Shown: positions 32,445-41,906 of the stretch, piece after piece | How positions within the stretch are numbered: the first letter of the stretch is position 1 | How the letters are laid out: every line of letters begins with the position of its first letter | Assembly: GCA_964629015.1 (NCBI GenBank) | Contig: CAZVMN010000010.1 | Location: 1-64,000 of the forward strand | Source of the DNA: Oceanococcus sp964629015 | Lineage (GTDB): Bacteria > Pseudomonadota > Gammaproteobacteria > Nevskiales > Oceanococcaceae | DNA: 64,000 nt | Direction: 5' to 3' | Made by a program: the position numbers and the translations under genes | The notes under the pieces: generated by a model | Seen by the model: only the letters and a program-made list of their open reading frames with translations | What the model was told of the DNA's origin: nothing | Databases searched by the model: none

Positions 32445-33758
32445 ATGCCCATACTTCCCCCCGGATTCGCCCGTCACCGTTGGACGGGTTTCACGCTGCT
32501 GGTGGTGACCTTCGTCCTCGGTTTCTTCCATCGCATTGCGCCGGGCGTTGTTGCGCCCGATTTGATGGCCAGCTTCAGCATTTCAGCGGCGGCGTTGGGC
32601 ACACTGGCTGCCGTGTACTACTACATCTACACCGTGCTGCAGGTCCCGGCAGGGATTCTGTCTGACACGCTGGGACCGCGTTACACCGTAGGGCTGGCCG
32701 GGCTGATTGCGGCGATTGGCTCAGTGATGTTTGGTCTGGCTGAGGACTTCGCAACCGCCACTACGGGACGGATGTTGGTCGGATTGGGTGTGTCTTTCAC
32801 CTTTGTGGGCTTGATGAAGTTCAACACCTTGTGGTTTCCGGAAAGCCGTTACGGTTTGGTGTCCGGGCTGACGTTGCTCATTGGCAACGCAGGTGCGGTG
32901 TTGGCGGCCACGCCTTTGGCTCTGGTGCTGAACTACGCAACCTGGCGTGAAGTTTTCGTTGGCGTCGGGGTTGTGGGCACGGTCCTGGCATTGGCGACCC
33001 TGGTGCTGTTGCGCAATCGGCCGCAGGATGCCGGCTACCCGGACATTCAGACCCTGCATGGACTGGTCCCGCACCCGCCAGCTCATCGGCATTGGAGCCG
33101 TGAGTTGTATGGCGCCTTGAGCAATCGCCATGTGTGGCCGGCCTTTGTCGTGATGTTCGGTATCGTGGGCACGGCGCTGGCATTTGTGGGCTTGTGGTGT
33201 GTGCCGCTGATGCAGGACGTACACGGCATGTCACGCACTGCCGCGGCCAACTGCGCCACAGTGATGTTGATCGGAACGGCGATCGGTTCCTTTTTCGGTG
33301 GCACTGTGTCCGATGCGCTGGGCGTGCGCCGCCCCATGGTGGTGATGTGCGCCAGTGGCGTGTTGCTGTGCTGGCTGGGCTTGATATTTTTGCCGTGGGG
33401 GCCGGGTTGGTCGATCTGGTTGTTGATGGGCATGCTGGGTTTGTGTGCTGGCGGCAGCACCGTGTCGTACGCCGTGACCAAAGAAGTGGCCCCGCCGTTG
33501 TTCGCCGGCATGTCCATTGCTGTTGCCAATACCGGCTTGTTTGCCGGTGCGGCGGTCGCACAGCCGTTGTTCGGCTGGGCTATGGACGTGCTGTGGCAGG
33601 GTGAGATCGTGAACCACCTGCGCACCTATGAGTGGATCGATTACCGCCGAGGCCTGTATCTTTCTGCAGGTTTGGCGCTGCTGGGCGTGATGTTCAGCTT
33701 GCGTCTCAAAGAAACCTACTGCCGCAACATCAATTGGAAACCTGCCGACCATGGTTGA
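32445..33758 (+). CDS. MFS transporter, nitrate/sugar-phosphate-like branch, substrate unknown
   Basis: 437 residues from the ATG reading MPILPPGFARHRW. Twelve hydrophobic helices are visible, with MFS loop patterns such as GILSDTLGPRYTVG between helices 2 and 3 and GTVSDALGVRRPMV in the second half. The N-terminal FFHRIAPGVVAPDLM is typical of a metabolite:proton branch. The substrate cannot be told. It overlaps the acyl-CoA dehydrogenase start by 8 bp (ATGGTTGA), so a carboxylic or acyl substrate is a reasonable guess. Its start lies just after a terminator, so its own promoter would have to be inside the RND gene. Confidence 0.88.
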   Translation: MPILPPGFARHRWTGFTLLVVTFVLGFFHRIAPGVVAPDLMASFSISAAALGTLAAVYYYIYTVLQVPAGILSDTLGPRYTVGLAGLIAAIGSVMFGLAEDFATATTGRMLVGLGVSFTFVGLMKFNTLWFPESRYGLVSGLTLLIGNAGAVLAATPLALVLNYATWREVFVGVGVVGTVLALATLVLLRNRPQDAGYPDIQTLHGLVPHPPAHRHWSRELYGALSNRHVWPAFVVMFGIVGTALAFVGLWCVPLMQDVHGMSRTAAANCATVMLIGTAIGSFFGGTVSDALGVRRPMVVMCASGVLLCWLGLIFLPWGPGWSIWLLMGMLGLCAGGSTVSYAVTKEVAPPLFAGMSIAVANTGLFAGAAVAQPLFGWAMDVLWQGEIVNHLRTYEWIDYRRGLYLSAGLALLGVMFSLRLKETYCRNINWKPADHG

Positions 33759-34893
33759 TCAAGCCGAACTTGAACTCTTTCGCGATAACGTCCGCCGCTT
33801 CCTGGAAGACGAAGCCCAACCGCACTACGAACAGTGGGAGAAGGATGGCATCGTGCCCAAGGCGTTCTACCACAAAATGGGCGAGAACGGCTTGCTGTGC
33901 GTGGATCAACCGGAAGAATACGGCGGCATCGGTGCTCCATTTGAGTTCTCCGTGGTGGTCCTGGAAGAGGTCGCCCGCATGGGCTTCATGGCTTTGGCCA
34001 GCAACCTCAGCGTGCATTCGGACATTGCCGCACCGTACATCCTGCACCTGGGAACAGAGGAGCAGAAGCAGTTCTATTTACCGCGCATGGCCAGCGGTGA
34101 ATGCATTGGCGCCATTGGCATGACCGAGCCGGGCGCCGGCTCGGATCTGCAAGGCATACGTTCACGCGCCGATGTCGACGCCGAGGGCGGTTATCGAATC
34201 AACGGCGGCAAAACCTTCATCACCAACGGTCAGAACGCCGGGGTGGTGGTGGCGGCTATCAAAACCGATCCTAGCGCGGGGGCCAAGGGCACCACCTTGT
34301 TCTTGCTGGATACCGATCAGGACGGGTTTTCGCGCGGTCGCAATCTGGAAAAGATCGGTCAGCACGCGGCGGATACGTCGGAGCTGTTCTTCAAGGACAT
34401 GAAAGTCGGCGAGGACAAAGTGCTGGGCCGGCTGGGTGGCGGTTTTGGTCATCTGATCGACGAGTTGCCGCGTGAGCGCCTGGTGTTGGCCGCCATGGCG
34501 GTGGCCCACGCTCGCGGCGCATTGGAGCGCACGGTCGCCTACGTGCAGGAACGCAAAGCATTCGGCCAGAGTATCGCCAGCTTCCAGAACACGCGATTTA
34601 CGCTGGCGCGCCTGAAGTCTGACATCGAAGTGCATCAGGCCTACGTCAACGAATGCTCGGGCAAATATCAGCGCGGTGAAATGGATGTGCCGACCGCCGC
34701 GATGATCAAATACGCCACCACCGAACTGGAAGGCCGTGTGGTTGATCAGTGCCTGCAGCTGTTTGGCGGCTACGGCTACATGAGCGAATACCCGATCTCA
34801 CGCGATTTTGTGGATGCACGCATCCAACGTATCTACGGCGGGACCTCGGAGATCATGCTGGAAGTGATCGCACGCTCGGTGCTGGGGCGCTGA
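33751..34893 (+). CDS. Acyl-CoA dehydrogenase, long-chain type
   Basis: 380 residues, the normal family size. FAD- and substrate-binding motifs are visible: GAIGMTEPGAGSDLQGIR, ITNGQNAGVVVVA-type strand, RERLVLAAMAVAHARGALE, QLFGGYGYMSEYPI and the C-terminal IYGGTSEIMLEVIAR. The loop has Gly where short- and medium-chain enzymes have the catalytic Glu (YEGT), as in long-chain-type enzymes. It oxidises acyl-CoA to trans-2-enoyl-CoA with electron-transfer flavoprotein. It is translationally coupled to the MFS gene. Confidence 0.92.
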   Translation: MVDQAELELFRDNVRRFLEDEAQPHYEQWEKDGIVPKAFYHKMGENGLLCVDQPEEYGGIGAPFEFSVVVLEEVARMGFMALASNLSVHSDIAAPYILHLGTEEQKQFYLPRMASGECIGAIGMTEPGAGSDLQGIRSRADVDAEGGYRINGGKTFITNGQNAGVVVAAIKTDPSAGAKGTTLFLLDTDQDGFSRGRNLEKIGQHAADTSELFFKDMKVGEDKVLGRLGGGFGHLIDELPRERLVLAAMAVAHARGALERTVAYVQERKAFGQSIASFQNTRFTLARLKSDIEVHQAYVNECSGKYQRGEMDVPTAAMIKYATTELEGRVVDQCLQLFGGYGYMSEYPISRDFVDARIQRIYGGTSEIMLEVIARSVLGR

Positions 34894-34914
34894 TCGGGCC
34901 CGCGCGATGCGTCG

Positions 34915-36366
34915 TTAGCCGCAGTGTTTCAATGCGTGTGCATTGCGCTCCAGGGTGTGGCGCTCGATTGCATCGAAGTCGGCCAGCAGCACATCGGGTG
35001 AACGCGGGTTGTGTACAAAGCGCTGGGCCAGGATGCGGCCCCGCGCTTTGATCTCGAATTCGTCGATCACACGGAACTCTTCTTCGGCGAATTCGCGTCC
35101 CTGGTCGCTCATGTCCAAAGGCGGCGCACCCTTGAACACACCGCGGATGGTTTCGCCGTCCACCTCGTAGCTGGCATAACCAATCCCGACGAATTCTTTG
35201 GCCGACCAGCTTTGTGGTCCGTTGTCGTCGAACAGCCGAATGGACGCACCACCGGTGCCGACCATCATTTGCACGTAGCCCAGCGGATTGGGCAGGCCCA
35301 GCATCATAGGCACCGAGCGCTGATAAACGTGATCGTGACCAACCAGCACCACATCCACGCCGTAGCGCAGGAAGATGTTTTCTTCCAGGGCGACGAGTGT
35401 GGGATTGGCCGGTGAGCGACCTTCCTGGTCGGTCCAAATGGTGAAATGCTGCATCACCACGATGAAGTCGATCTGCCCGGCGGCACGGCGCAAGGCCGCA
35501 TTGGCCAAATCCAGCTCGATGTTGGCCAGTTCGGTCGGCAGGGTGCCGTCACCAATCAGCGCGCCAGCTGTGGTCACCAGAAAATGAACACGGTTGTAGT
35601 CAAAGCTATAGAAGCTGTTGGGTGGCTCGGCGCCAAACAAAGCACTGGTCAGTGTCGCCGGATGGGTAAAGCGGTTCTTGAAGGTGTCGCCGCCGTAGTC
35701 TTTCTGCTCGTGATTGCCGGGCGCGGTCATGGTCACGCGCTGTTCCATGATCGGTGACATCAGTTCAAACCAGTCATCCCAGATCGGTTGATCGCCGTTG
35801 GCGTAAGACAGATCGCCGGCGATCAGCAGCAGGTCGTAATCCTCTTTGCTCAATTCCTGGGTGAGCTGTTCGGCGCGGTGATTGACACCCTGATCACCGA
35901 AATGAACAAAGCGCCAGCTGTCGCTTGGTGTGGGTTGGACCACTTTGACGGGTGACCAGCCCGCGGCTGATCCCACGCGGTAGCGCAGGGGCAATTCGGG
36001 ATCGATGTCGAAGCGGGCGCGGTGGGTGAAGGCATCAATACCGGGGGTCGGCTCATGCTCGGCCACAGCTTGCTCGCGCAGCGGCGTGTCCTGAATGTCT
36101 TGTGCGCTCATGCCTGGCGCTACGCTGTCAAACTGGACCACCGATTCCGGTGCTTCCAGGCCATCGGTGAACCAGGTCACGGCGCGCGTGCTGTGCGCGT
36201 CACCGGGCAGGCTGACATGCAGGCCACGCGGTTGAAAGGGGGCCGCGCTGCGTTGTGCGACGAAACCACGGCCACCATTGCACGCGGGCAGCAAAAGTCC
36301 TGCACTGGCGCCAAGGCCGATGCGGTGGAGAAGTTGGCGGCGGGTCAGAGCGGTCGGCGAGGGCAT
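34915..36366 (-). CDS. Purple acid phosphatase-like metallophosphoesterase, exported
   Basis: 483 residues. The N-terminus carries a twin-arginine motif (RRQLLHRIG, residues 9-17) and a lipobox LPAC with Cys29, so it is probably a Tat-exported lipoprotein. A fibronectin-type N-terminal domain is followed by the dinuclear metal site: HFGDQG, GDLSYANG with the purple-acid-phosphatase Tyr, GNHEQ, VVMQHF and GHDHVYQRS. It should hydrolyse phosphate monoesters in the periplasm or at the surface; the substrate is unknown. It converges on the acyl-CoA dehydrogenase gene with 21 bp between stops. Confidence 0.9.
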   Translation of the reverse strand: MPSPTALTRRQLLHRIGLGASAGLLLPACNGGRGFVAQRSAAPFQPRGLHVSLPGDAHSTRAVTWFTDGLEAPESVVQFDSVAPGMSAQDIQDTPLREQAVAEHEPTPGIDAFTHRARFDIDPELPLRYRVGSAAGWSPVKVVQPTPSDSWRFVHFGDQGVNHRAEQLTQELSKEDYDLLLIAGDLSYANGDQPIWDDWFELMSPIMEQRVTMTAPGNHEQKDYGGDTFKNRFTHPATLTSALFGAEPPNSFYSFDYNRVHFLVTTAGALIGDGTLPTELANIELDLANAALRRAAGQIDFIVVMQHFTIWTDQEGRSPANPTLVALEENIFLRYGVDVVLVGHDHVYQRSVPMMLGLPNPLGYVQMMVGTGGASIRLFDDNGPQSWSAKEFVGIGYASYEVDGETIRGVFKGAPPLDMSDQGREFAEEEFRVIDEFEIKARGRILAQRFVHNPRSPDVLLADFDAIERHTLERNAHALKHCG

Positions 36367-36499
36367 GGCAATTCAGTCCGAAATCAACCCACTAGCCTAT
36401 GTGGTCTGCATGACAGTGGGATGACATCCACAAGCGTGGCGGGACGGCGCTGAACGTGCTGCAATGCGCTTTGGATTCGGATTGATCAGGAGATCGGCT

Positions 36500-38650
36500 T
36501 TGCCGACGCTACATAAGGACGCCAACGCGTGTGTGGGTGACATCATTGCGCGCGTAGGCAAGACCATTTCCATCGGTATGCCTCTGGGTTTGGGCAAACC
36601 GGTTGCACTGATCAATGCGCTGTATGCCCGGGCTTGCGAAGACCCCAGCATTCAGCTGCGAATACTCACCGCGCTGACGCTGGAAAAACCGCGCGGCAGC
36701 AGTCCGGTGGAAAAAGCATTCATCGACCCATTTGTGGAGCGCGTCTACGGCGATTGTCCGGATATCGCCTATGCGGCAGATCTGAGCGCCGGGCGATTGC
36801 CGCCCAACGTGCAGGTTTACGAGTTCTTCTTTAAACCAGGCAGTCGCATGTCCAATGCGCAGGCCCAGCAGCATTACATCAGCTCCAATTACACCCACGC
36901 CGCACGTGATGTGTTTGAGCAGGGCTGCAACGTGGCCGCGCAGATGGTGTGCAAGCGTGAGGTCGATGGCGAGACGCGCTACAGCCTGTCGGCCAATCCT
37001 GACACTTCGCCGGAGTTGCTTCGTCTGCTACGAGACAGCGGGCGCAAGTTTGTGGTGGTTGGTGAGGTCAATCAGAACCTGCCCTATATGTACCAGGACG
37101 CTGAAGTCTGCGGATCGGAATTTGATCTGGTGCTTGACCACCCCTCCAACACCCGCACGCTGTTTTCCACGCCGAAGTTGTCGGTCAGCACACCGGATTA
37201 TCTGATCGGTTTGCATGCCTCCAGCCTGATTCGTGACGGCGGAACGCTGCAAATCGGCATTGGTGCTCTGGGCGATGCCATCGTCCATGCGATGTGTCTG
37301 CGTCATACCGACAATGCGTGTTACCGCGAGCTATTGGATGCGGCGGGCACCGCTCAGGAACACGCCGGTTTGATTGAGCGGATTGGTGGCCTGAAACCCT
37401 TCGACGTCGGTCTGTATGGCGCGACCGAAATGTTTGTCGACGGATTTTGGCATCTCTACCGCGCAGGCATTCTCAAACGTCGGGTGTATGACGATGAGCA
37501 TCTGCAGCGTCTGCTCAACCGCGGCGACATCACTGAGGAGATTACGCCAGAGCTGCTGGATCTGATGGAAGCCGACGGCGAACGGGTGATTCGCACCCAT
37601 GAATTTGAAACACTGCAGTATCACGGTGTGTTTCGTGACGATTGTCACTATGAGCTCGGCCATATCATCGCGCCCGACGGTGAACGCATCATGGCCAATC
37701 TGGCGATTCCCGAATCGCGCGCCAAGTTGGCCGCGAAATGTCTAGGGTCTCGGCTGCGCAACGGCGTGGTGCTGCACGGTGGCTTTTTCCTCGGGCCACG
37801 GGACTTCTACGCTGCACTCCGTGCTATGCCCGAAGCCGAGCGGCGGCTATTTTTCATGACCGGGGTGGACAAGATCAACCAGCTTGATCGGGCTCCAGAT
37901 TTGTACGCTGCACAGCGGGTCGAGGCGCGTTTCATCAACACCGGCATGTTGGTCACCTTGGGCGGTGCCGTGGCTTCCGATGGGCTGGCCGATGGTCGCG
38001 TGGTCTCCGGTGTGGGCGGACAGTACAACTTTGTGGCGATGGCGCATCAACTGGCGAGCGGGCGTTCGATTCTGATGGTTCGGGCGGTGCGGGAGAGTCC
38101 AGGCGCACCAGCGACATCCAATGTGGTGTTCAATTATGCGTATTGCACCATCCCGCGGCATTTACGCGACATCGTGATTACCGAATACGGCATTGCCGAT
38201 TTGCGCTCGCGCAGTGATGCAGAAGTGGCCAAAGCCTTGATCAACATCGCCGATTCCAGGTTTCAGACGCAGCTCTTGGAGCAGGCCCAAAAAGCCGGAA
38301 AAATTGAAGCGGGTTATCGCATCCCTGAGCGATTTACCCGCAACACGCCGGCGCATTTGGAGCGGTGTCTGGCGCCATGCCGCCAGCGCGGGGGCTTTTC
38401 GGAATACCCGCTGGGTTGCGATTTCACCACGCAAGAACAGGTTTTGGCCCGTGTTTTGCTGGCGGTCAAAGCGCATGCGGCGAGCCTGCCTCGTTGGCGT
38501 CTCGCTCTGATCGGTCTGCTGCCGGTGACACTGAGTGATGCGGTCGTGCCCTATCTGGAGCGTTTGAACTTGCGCCATCCACAGGGGCTGCAAGCGCGTG
38601 TGGCGCAGCGCCTGGTGGTCCGCGTATTGCGGGAGCAAGGCGAAGCCTGA
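36500..38650 (+). CDS. Acetyl-CoA hydrolase/CoA-transferase, large form
   Basis: 716 residues from a TTG at 36500 that has AGGAG seven bases upstream; an in-frame ATG at 36464 would add 12 residues but lacks a ribosome-binding site. Family features include GLHASSLIRDGGTLQIGIGALGDA in two stretches, the glycine-rich SGVGGQYNF segment and RVVSGVGGQ. The catalytic Glu lies in the C-terminal domain around VITEYGIADLRSRSDAEVA. It should move or hydrolyse CoA thioesters. It is much longer than the usual 430-500 residues because of an extra N-terminal half and a C-terminal tail of about 70 residues. It stands alone between the phosphatase and the cytochrome gene. Confidence 0.85.
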   Translation: MPTLHKDANACVGDIIARVGKTISIGMPLGLGKPVALINALYARACEDPSIQLRILTALTLEKPRGSSPVEKAFIDPFVERVYGDCPDIAYAADLSAGRLPPNVQVYEFFFKPGSRMSNAQAQQHYISSNYTHAARDVFEQGCNVAAQMVCKREVDGETRYSLSANPDTSPELLRLLRDSGRKFVVVGEVNQNLPYMYQDAEVCGSEFDLVLDHPSNTRTLFSTPKLSVSTPDYLIGLHASSLIRDGGTLQIGIGALGDAIVHAMCLRHTDNACYRELLDAAGTAQEHAGLIERIGGLKPFDVGLYGATEMFVDGFWHLYRAGILKRRVYDDEHLQRLLNRGDITEEITPELLDLMEADGERVIRTHEFETLQYHGVFRDDCHYELGHIIAPDGERIMANLAIPESRAKLAAKCLGSRLRNGVVLHGGFFLGPRDFYAALRAMPEAERRLFFMTGVDKINQLDRAPDLYAAQRVEARFINTGMLVTLGGAVASDGLADGRVVSGVGGQYNFVAMAHQLASGRSILMVRAVRESPGAPATSNVVFNYAYCTIPRHLRDIVITEYGIADLRSRSDAEVAKALINIADSRFQTQLLEQAQKAGKIEAGYRIPERFTRNTPAHLERCLAPCRQRGGFSEYPLGCDFTTQEQVLARVLLAVKAHAASLPRWRLALIGLLPVTLSDAVVPYLERLNLRHPQGLQARVAQRLVVRVLREQGEA

Positions 38651-38755
38651 CGGGCGCTCAGCGCTCAGGTGCGTCGTGTTGGCAAGAAATTACGATTGAG
38701 CACCGTGTGGTGTTTCGATTTAATGACAACTGGGAACTGCTGAGTAGGTATCACA

Positions 38756-41722
38756 ATGATTTTTCGGGGATTGTTCATCACCCTGACGATTTTCCTGTTC
38801 GCCGCCTGTAATGGCGCTGGGCGTGGAGAACCAGGAAGTGGTGTCGGGGGAAGTGGCGAGGGCCGCGTGTTTATCATCGAACCCGGTGAAAACGCCACCC
38901 AGGACATGGTCGCGGCCATGGTCCAGGTCAAACCCAAGGACGTGATTGAATTCACCGAAGGCTATTTTGAGCTGTCCACCGGACTGCAGATCTCCAGCAC
39001 CGAAGACGTGCTGGTGCGTGGCCAGGGCAAGGACAAAACGGTGTTGTCCTTCAAGTTCAGTGGTTCCCAGGAAGGCTTTCTGGCTTCCACCGTGCGCGGG
39101 ATTACCGTTGAAGATTTGACGGTGCTGGATACCCCGGGCGATGCATTCAAATTGCAGGGTGTGGATCACGGCACTTTGCGTCGCGTACGCGCGCTGTGGT
39201 CCAGCGGTCGCAATACCGAAGATGAAGACACCATCACCGCGGACAATTACACCGAGAAGATGAACATCGCGTGTACCGACCCGGCGCGTCACAATCCGGC
39301 CAATCCGAATCCGCTGGAAACGGATACCACATCGCCGGACTACACGGTCAGCGTGGCGTCTGGACGCTACGGGATTTACCCGGTGAACTCGCAGAACATC
39401 CTGGTTGAATACAGTGAGTCGGTGGGCGCCTCGGATGCCGGTATTTATGTCGGCCAGACGGACAACGCGATCATTCGCAACAGCCGCGCGGCATACAACG
39501 TGTTCGGTTTTGAGATCGAGAACGTACGCGGTGGTGAATACGTCGACAACCTGGCCGAGTGCAACACCGGTGGCTTCCTGGTCTACGACCTCGATGGTCT
39601 GACCCGCTACGGGCAGCGCACGCGTATGCACCGTAACTTGGCGCGTAACAATAACACCTACAACTTCGCCGAGCCCGGCAGCATTGTCTCCAATGTGCCG
39701 CGTGGTGTCGGCATGATCACGCTGGCGTACGACAAGATTGACGTGTTCAACAACACGTTTGAAAACCACGGCACGGCGGGCATCGTGCACACCAGCTACG
39801 AGGTGCTTGGTGTGCCGGGTGATCGACGCCTGGATCTGTACAGCGAAGGCGTGCACATCTGGGGCAACACCTTCATCAACAACGGCAATGATCTGCCGCA
39901 GCCTGATCTGGCCACGGTGCTTGCCAGTGGTGGCTCACAGGTCACCTCGCTTTTCCCGATGATTGTCGGCTTGAAGAACGCCACGGCCGGCGCCGGCTAC
40001 CGTGGTGGTCATATCATTTGGGATGGTTATCTGGATCAGCTGAGTGATTGCCCGTATCCGACCGATGGCCAAGGGCAGCCGATCCCGCAGGATGAAGAGG
40101 GCAAGCCCATTCAGGGCAACCAGTATCCCAACCCGGATTGCCGCTACAACGCGTATAAGTTTGACGACCAGGGCGAGCGCATCAAACCAACATGGTGGTC
40201 ATCCTGTATCGATGCGGACAACGATTTTGCTGACGACAGTCTGACCTATTCGAATTTCCACGGTCTGGACGGCCTGGAGTTGCTGCTGGGCTTGGATCTG
40301 GGCAACCCGGCCAACCTGGTTGGGGCGCTGATCGACAATGTTGCGAGCTTGCCAAACTTCCCGGCGGATACCGATATGTCCCCGCATGACTGCGTGGCTC
40401 AGTACGGTGAGAACCTGCCGCCGCTGGATCCCATCGTGATCCCGCCGTTCGTGCCGTCAGGCGATATCGACCCGGCGCCGGGCGAGGATCTGGTCAAGAA
40501 GCTGTGTGAAGCGGTTGTGCCGTCAGGACAGATCAATGCGGCGGCTTATGCCGTCAATTGCCCGACTTTGGATCAATACCATCTGTTCAGCGATGCGGAC
40601 GATCCCATGAGTCTGCCCAACGGGCGCGGTGTGCCGTTCGTGCTCAACACCAAGTTGTTCTCGGACTTCTCGACCAAGTATCGCGTGGCGTACATCCCGG
40701 ATGGGCAGCAAGCGCTGTACCGTGATGGGCAGGACAACGCCAACGCAACCATCCTGTTCCCGGTTGGCACGATCCTGGCCAAGACCTTCTCCTTTGCCGA
40801 CGAAACCGCGGGTACCGAAGTGGCGGCGGAAACGCGTTTGGTGATCAAACGCAAAACCTCGGCGGGGCAGGTGTACTGGGATGGTCTGGAATACATCTGG
40901 ACCGAAGAAAATGGCCAGCGTGTGGCGCGTCTGGCGCAAGGTGGCGGCAGCGTGGCGGTGAGCTGGGATTACACCGATGTGCACAGCGGTGTGCGCCACA
41001 CCGGATCAACGGACAGCTACCTGCTGCCGAATGCCAATCAGTGTTTGACCTGTCATGCCAATGACGATGCGGAAACCGGCGCTGCGCCGATTGGGCCCAA
41101 GCCGCGCAACCTGAATGTGCGCTATGCCAGCGAGTCGCCGATTGAGCATGGTGTGGACGCGCATCCTGTGACGGGTCAGAACCAATTGATGTATTGGTGC
41201 CAGAACGGCTTGATGGGCAATTGTCCGGAGCTGATTCTCAATCCGGTCAACGGCTATGTGACCAGCGTGGAACGCAACCCGATTTTCAACATTCCAGGTG
41301 ACTCGGGCTTCCCGGCCAACTCGGATGAGGATATCGAGGCGCGCGTGCGTGCGTATCTCGAAGTCAACTGCGCGCACTGCCACAACCCACGTGGTATGGC
41401 TCAGAACACCGGCTTCTATATGGACGTGTTCCGTCCGGTCAACGACACCTACGGGATTTGCAAAGGTCCGACGGCGACGGGCAGCGATGGTCGCGGCGGG
41501 CATGAGTACGACATTGTGCCCGGCAGTGCAGCGGATTCCATCGTGCCATTCCGGCTGGGCTTCGAGGCCGACAAATTGACCGAGAAGATGCCGCCGCTGG
41601 CGCGCAGCGTGGTCGACGAGGAAGCGTTTGCCCTGATTACTGAGTGGATCGATAACGTGGTCGATGACAGCTACCCGAATGCAGATGCTTGCAGCAGCGG
41701 TGGTGGAATTTTCGGTCGCTGA
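38756..41722 (+). CDS. Lipoprotein fusing a parallel beta-helix domain to a diheme cytochrome c
   Basis: 988 residues. A lipobox FAAC puts the lipidated Cys at 18. Residues about 40-400 are right-handed beta-helix repeats (TVEDLTVLDTPGDAFKLQG, IIRNSRAAYNVFGFEIENV). A linker rich in Pro and Gly follows. The C-terminal 400 residues match the SO2930-type diheme cytochrome with two CxxCH haem sites, Cys763-His767 (CLTCH) and Cys872-His876 (CAHCH). In Shewanella and others the two parts are separate adjacent genes; here they are one chain. It is probably exported, anchored to a membrane, and acts in electron transfer or oxidation of an extracellular substrate. The function is unknown. It is monocistronic with a strong terminator. 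Confidence 0.88.
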   Translation: MIFRGLFITLTIFLFAACNGAGRGEPGSGVGGSGEGRVFIIEPGENATQDMVAAMVQVKPKDVIEFTEGYFELSTGLQISSTEDVLVRGQGKDKTVLSFKFSGSQEGFLASTVRGITVEDLTVLDTPGDAFKLQGVDHGTLRRVRALWSSGRNTEDEDTITADNYTEKMNIACTDPARHNPANPNPLETDTTSPDYTVSVASGRYGIYPVNSQNILVEYSESVGASDAGIYVGQTDNAIIRNSRAAYNVFGFEIENVRGGEYVDNLAECNTGGFLVYDLDGLTRYGQRTRMHRNLARNNNTYNFAEPGSIVSNVPRGVGMITLAYDKIDVFNNTFENHGTAGIVHTSYEVLGVPGDRRLDLYSEGVHIWGNTFINNGNDLPQPDLATVLASGGSQVTSLFPMIVGLKNATAGAGYRGGHIIWDGYLDQLSDCPYPTDGQGQPIPQDEEGKPIQGNQYPNPDCRYNAYKFDDQGERIKPTWWSSCIDADNDFADDSLTYSNFHGLDGLELLLGLDLGNPANLVGALIDNVASLPNFPADTDMSPHDCVAQYGENLPPLDPIVIPPFVPSGDIDPAPGEDLVKKLCEAVVPSGQINAAAYAVNCPTLDQYHLFSDADDPMSLPNGRGVPFVLNTKLFSDFSTKYRVAYIPDGQQALYRDGQDNANATILFPVGTILAKTFSFADETAGTEVAAETRLVIKRKTSAGQVYWDGLEYIWTEENGQRVARLAQGGGSVAVSWDYTDVHSGVRHTGSTDSYLLPNANQCLTCHANDDAETGAAPIGPKPRNLNVRYASESPIEHGVDAHPVTGQNQLMYWCQNGLMGNCPELILNPVNGYVTSVERNPIFNIPGDSGFPANSDEDIEARVRAYLEVNCAHCHNPRGMAQNTGFYMDVFRPVNDTYGICKGPTATGSDGRGGHEYDIVPGSAADSIVPFRLGFEADKLTEKMPPLARSVVDEEAFALITEWIDNVVDDSYPNADACSSGGGIFGR

Positions 41723-41741
41723 TCTTCGACAGACTGTTCAC

Positions 41742-41776
41742 AAAAAACCCGCGCCCTACGGCGCGGGTTTTTTTTT
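41742..41776 (+). terminator. Rho-independent terminator after the beta-helix/cytochrome gene
   Basis: CCCGCGCC and GGCGCGGG form an 8-bp stem with a CTAC loop, extended by A-T pairs and followed by nine Ts, 20 bp after the stop. The A tract on the other side makes it possibly bidirectional. Confidence 0.95.
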
Positions 41777-41848
41777 AGATACAGCAGCTTGGGCTGCTAG
41801 TCCTAATGGCCGAATCGTTGGCGCGGGGAACTCAGTACTATCGATCAG

Positions 41849-41863
41849 CCTCAATAATTGAGG
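41849..41863. promoter_or_regulatory. Inverted repeat upstream of the P450 gene
   Basis: CCTCAAT-A-ATTGAGG, a perfect 7-bp inverted repeat with a one-base spacer, 43 bp before the P450 start. The size and position suit a regulator-binding site. No regulator gene is adjacent, so the partner is unknown. Confidence 0.5.
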
Positions 41864-41906
41864 TATATTCCTTAAATTCGGCCGTCTTGAACGACAAGGA
41901 CTGATT

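Noticed and set aside
38720..39856. 378-codon frame opposite the beta-helix gene
   Set aside because: Pure antisense shadow of a gene with clear repeats and lipoprotein signal.
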